Shown: positions 31,445-32,474 of the stretch, piece after piece | How positions within the stretch are numbered: the first letter of the stretch is position 1 | Layout: each line of letters opens with the position of its first letter | From: an uncultured Prevotellaceae bacterium | GTDB taxonomy: Bacteria > Bacteroidota > Bacteroidia > Bacteroidales > Bacteroidaceae | Assembly: GCA_902789415.1 (NCBI GenBank) | Contig: CADAOD010000042.1 | Span: forward strand, 1-32,474 | Length of the DNA stretch: 32,474 nt | Reading direction: 5' to 3' | Program-made: the position numbers and the translations under genes | Notes under the pieces: generated by a model | Seen by the model: the letters and a program-made list of their open reading frames with translations, nothing else | Database searches by the model: none | Told to the model about the DNA's origin: nothing

Positions 31445-32474
31445 ATGGAAATAGTTAAGAAATGCGAATGGTGTCATAAAACCTTCATTGGCCAGATGGT
31501 CACAGCAAGGTTTTGCAGCAGTAAATGTTGCAATCAGGCCTATAGGTACAAGAGGAATGTGCAATCAGGAAAGTGCACACCTCCCGACAGCACTATCGAT
31601 TTGAGCACCTTATCAAGAAGAGTTGATGAGAAGAAGCACTTCAATGACACGCTGAAAGACAAACAGTTTCTTTCTCCCTTAGAGGCAGCAGAGCTTCTTG
31701 GCGTTTGCCGAAGTACTATCTACAATTATCTTGGGCTGCAAGAACTGAAGGCAAAGCAGTTTCGAGGAAAGACCATCATCAGAAGGAGCGACATAGAAAA
31801 ACTCTTCGATGAAGCCCCATCCTATAAGAAACGAGGCAACATCCTAAAGGGAAAGAAAACTCATAATGACTATTATTCCCTCAAAGAGATGATGGAGAAA
31901 TTCAAGATCAGTAAGCGAACGGTATTCCGCAGATGTGAACAGTTCGGTCGTGCAGTACGACCTGAAAGACTGGTATAATGCCAAGCAGATAGAGGATATT
32001 TATGGGATGAAGCGTGCAGCTCTAAACAAGTATGCTCTTCGCCATAATGTGCCACGCATCCAGTTTCAGAACGTCACTTACTTCTCTAAGAGCCATATTG
32101 ACAACCTCAAACGACTTGCCAAAATACCAGATGGCAACTACTACACCGTTCAGGACATTGTCAAAAACAGCAGTTTCTCAACATCCCAAGTTCGTTACTA
32201 TGTCAAGAACGAAGAACTGAGAGTGAAGAGAGTCAACGGACTGTTGCTCATACTGCGGACTGACTGGGATGCATTCGTAAAACGATACCAGGCAAGCCAT
32301 CTCTCTGAAGCACCCAAGCCACAAGAACCCAATTCTTTCTACACCATTGATGAAATTATTGAGAAGTACAAGGTCAAGGAAACGACCATCTATCGCATTG
32401 CCAAAGCGCAGAACATAGATGTCTTTACTATCGGGGATAAGAAATGCTTCCCCAAGACTGGCATCGACAACTAT
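31445..32474 (+). pseudogene. Multi-repeat helix-turn-helix protein of an integrative element, frameshifted, incomplete at the window edge
   Basis: The ATG at 31445 gives a zinc-ribbon-like start (CEWC ... FCSSKC), then an excisionase-like HTH unit (FLSPLEAAELLGVCRSTIYNYL ... GKTIIRRSDIEKLF), and the beginning of a second unit (YYSLKEMMEKFKISKRTVFRR), before a stop at 31978. A +1 frame then continues without stops to the window end: WYNAKQIEDIYGMKRAAL ... TYFSKSHIDNL, a further unit from YYTVQDIV, and FYTIDEIIEKYKV. Unit two is about 20-25 residues short, so a small deletion with frameshift near 31940-31970 is the simplest explanation. Proteins of this layout in Bacteroidota usually lie beside a tyrosine recombinase, which would be to the right of the window. 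Confidence 0.75.

Overview
The window reads as a Bacteroidales chromosome, most likely Prevotellaceae. The signs are: repeated Bacteroidota-type promoters (TTTG or TTG, about 20 bp, then TAnnTTTG), almost no Shine-Dalgarno sequences, a fused LpxC/FabZ, a BspA-like leucine-rich surface protein with a C-terminal sorting-type domain, an HU-like protein followed by a 'smalltalk' micro-protein, and a fused flavin reductase/GltD protein. No rRNA, tRNA or CRISPR array was seen.

Left part (1-7160, minus strand, AT-rich): an accessory block. At the edge, the end of a probable insertion sequence cuts a DUF262 gene. Upstream of that lie hsdS, a five-helix membrane protein of unknown function, and hsdM, so this is a type I restriction-modification locus whose hsdR is not in the window. 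A BspA-like protein and a small lipoprotein precede hsdM on the same strand. Back-to-back promoters near 7346-7436 separate this block from umuDC on the plus strand.

Middle (7453-10400): umuD-umuC (error-prone translesion polymerase), then a gene-poor stretch full of short tandem and inverted repeats, an HU-like gene, smalltalk, and a terminator whose hairpin lies inside the prfA promoter.

Core part (10401-31143, plus strand, more GC-rich): prfA, a disrupted pyrF, an HD hydrolase, then lpxD-lpxC/fabZ-lpxA-miaA-PBP1A-helicase, closely packed and partly overlapping. These cover lipid A synthesis, tRNA modification and cell wall synthesis. A probable small RNA or attenuated leader precedes rplU-rpmA. 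Next come serS, the reductase/GltD fusion, a TtcA-like thiolase, a periplasmic PD40 protein, a nucleoside phosphorylase and mnmE.

Right edge (31144-32474): after the mnmE terminator there is a repeat-rich control region with five 10-bp iterons, then a multi-repeat helix-turn-helix gene of the kind carried on integrative elements. It is frameshifted and runs off the window. The 3' end of mnmE may be an integration site.

The window therefore holds a core block between two mobile or defence edges. Three genes look broken: DUF262 by an insertion, and pyrF and the HTH gene by probable small deletions. The most unusual items are the membrane protein inside the hsd operon, the approximately 90-nt promoter-to-terminator unit upstream of rplU, and the repeat structure at 9186-9400.
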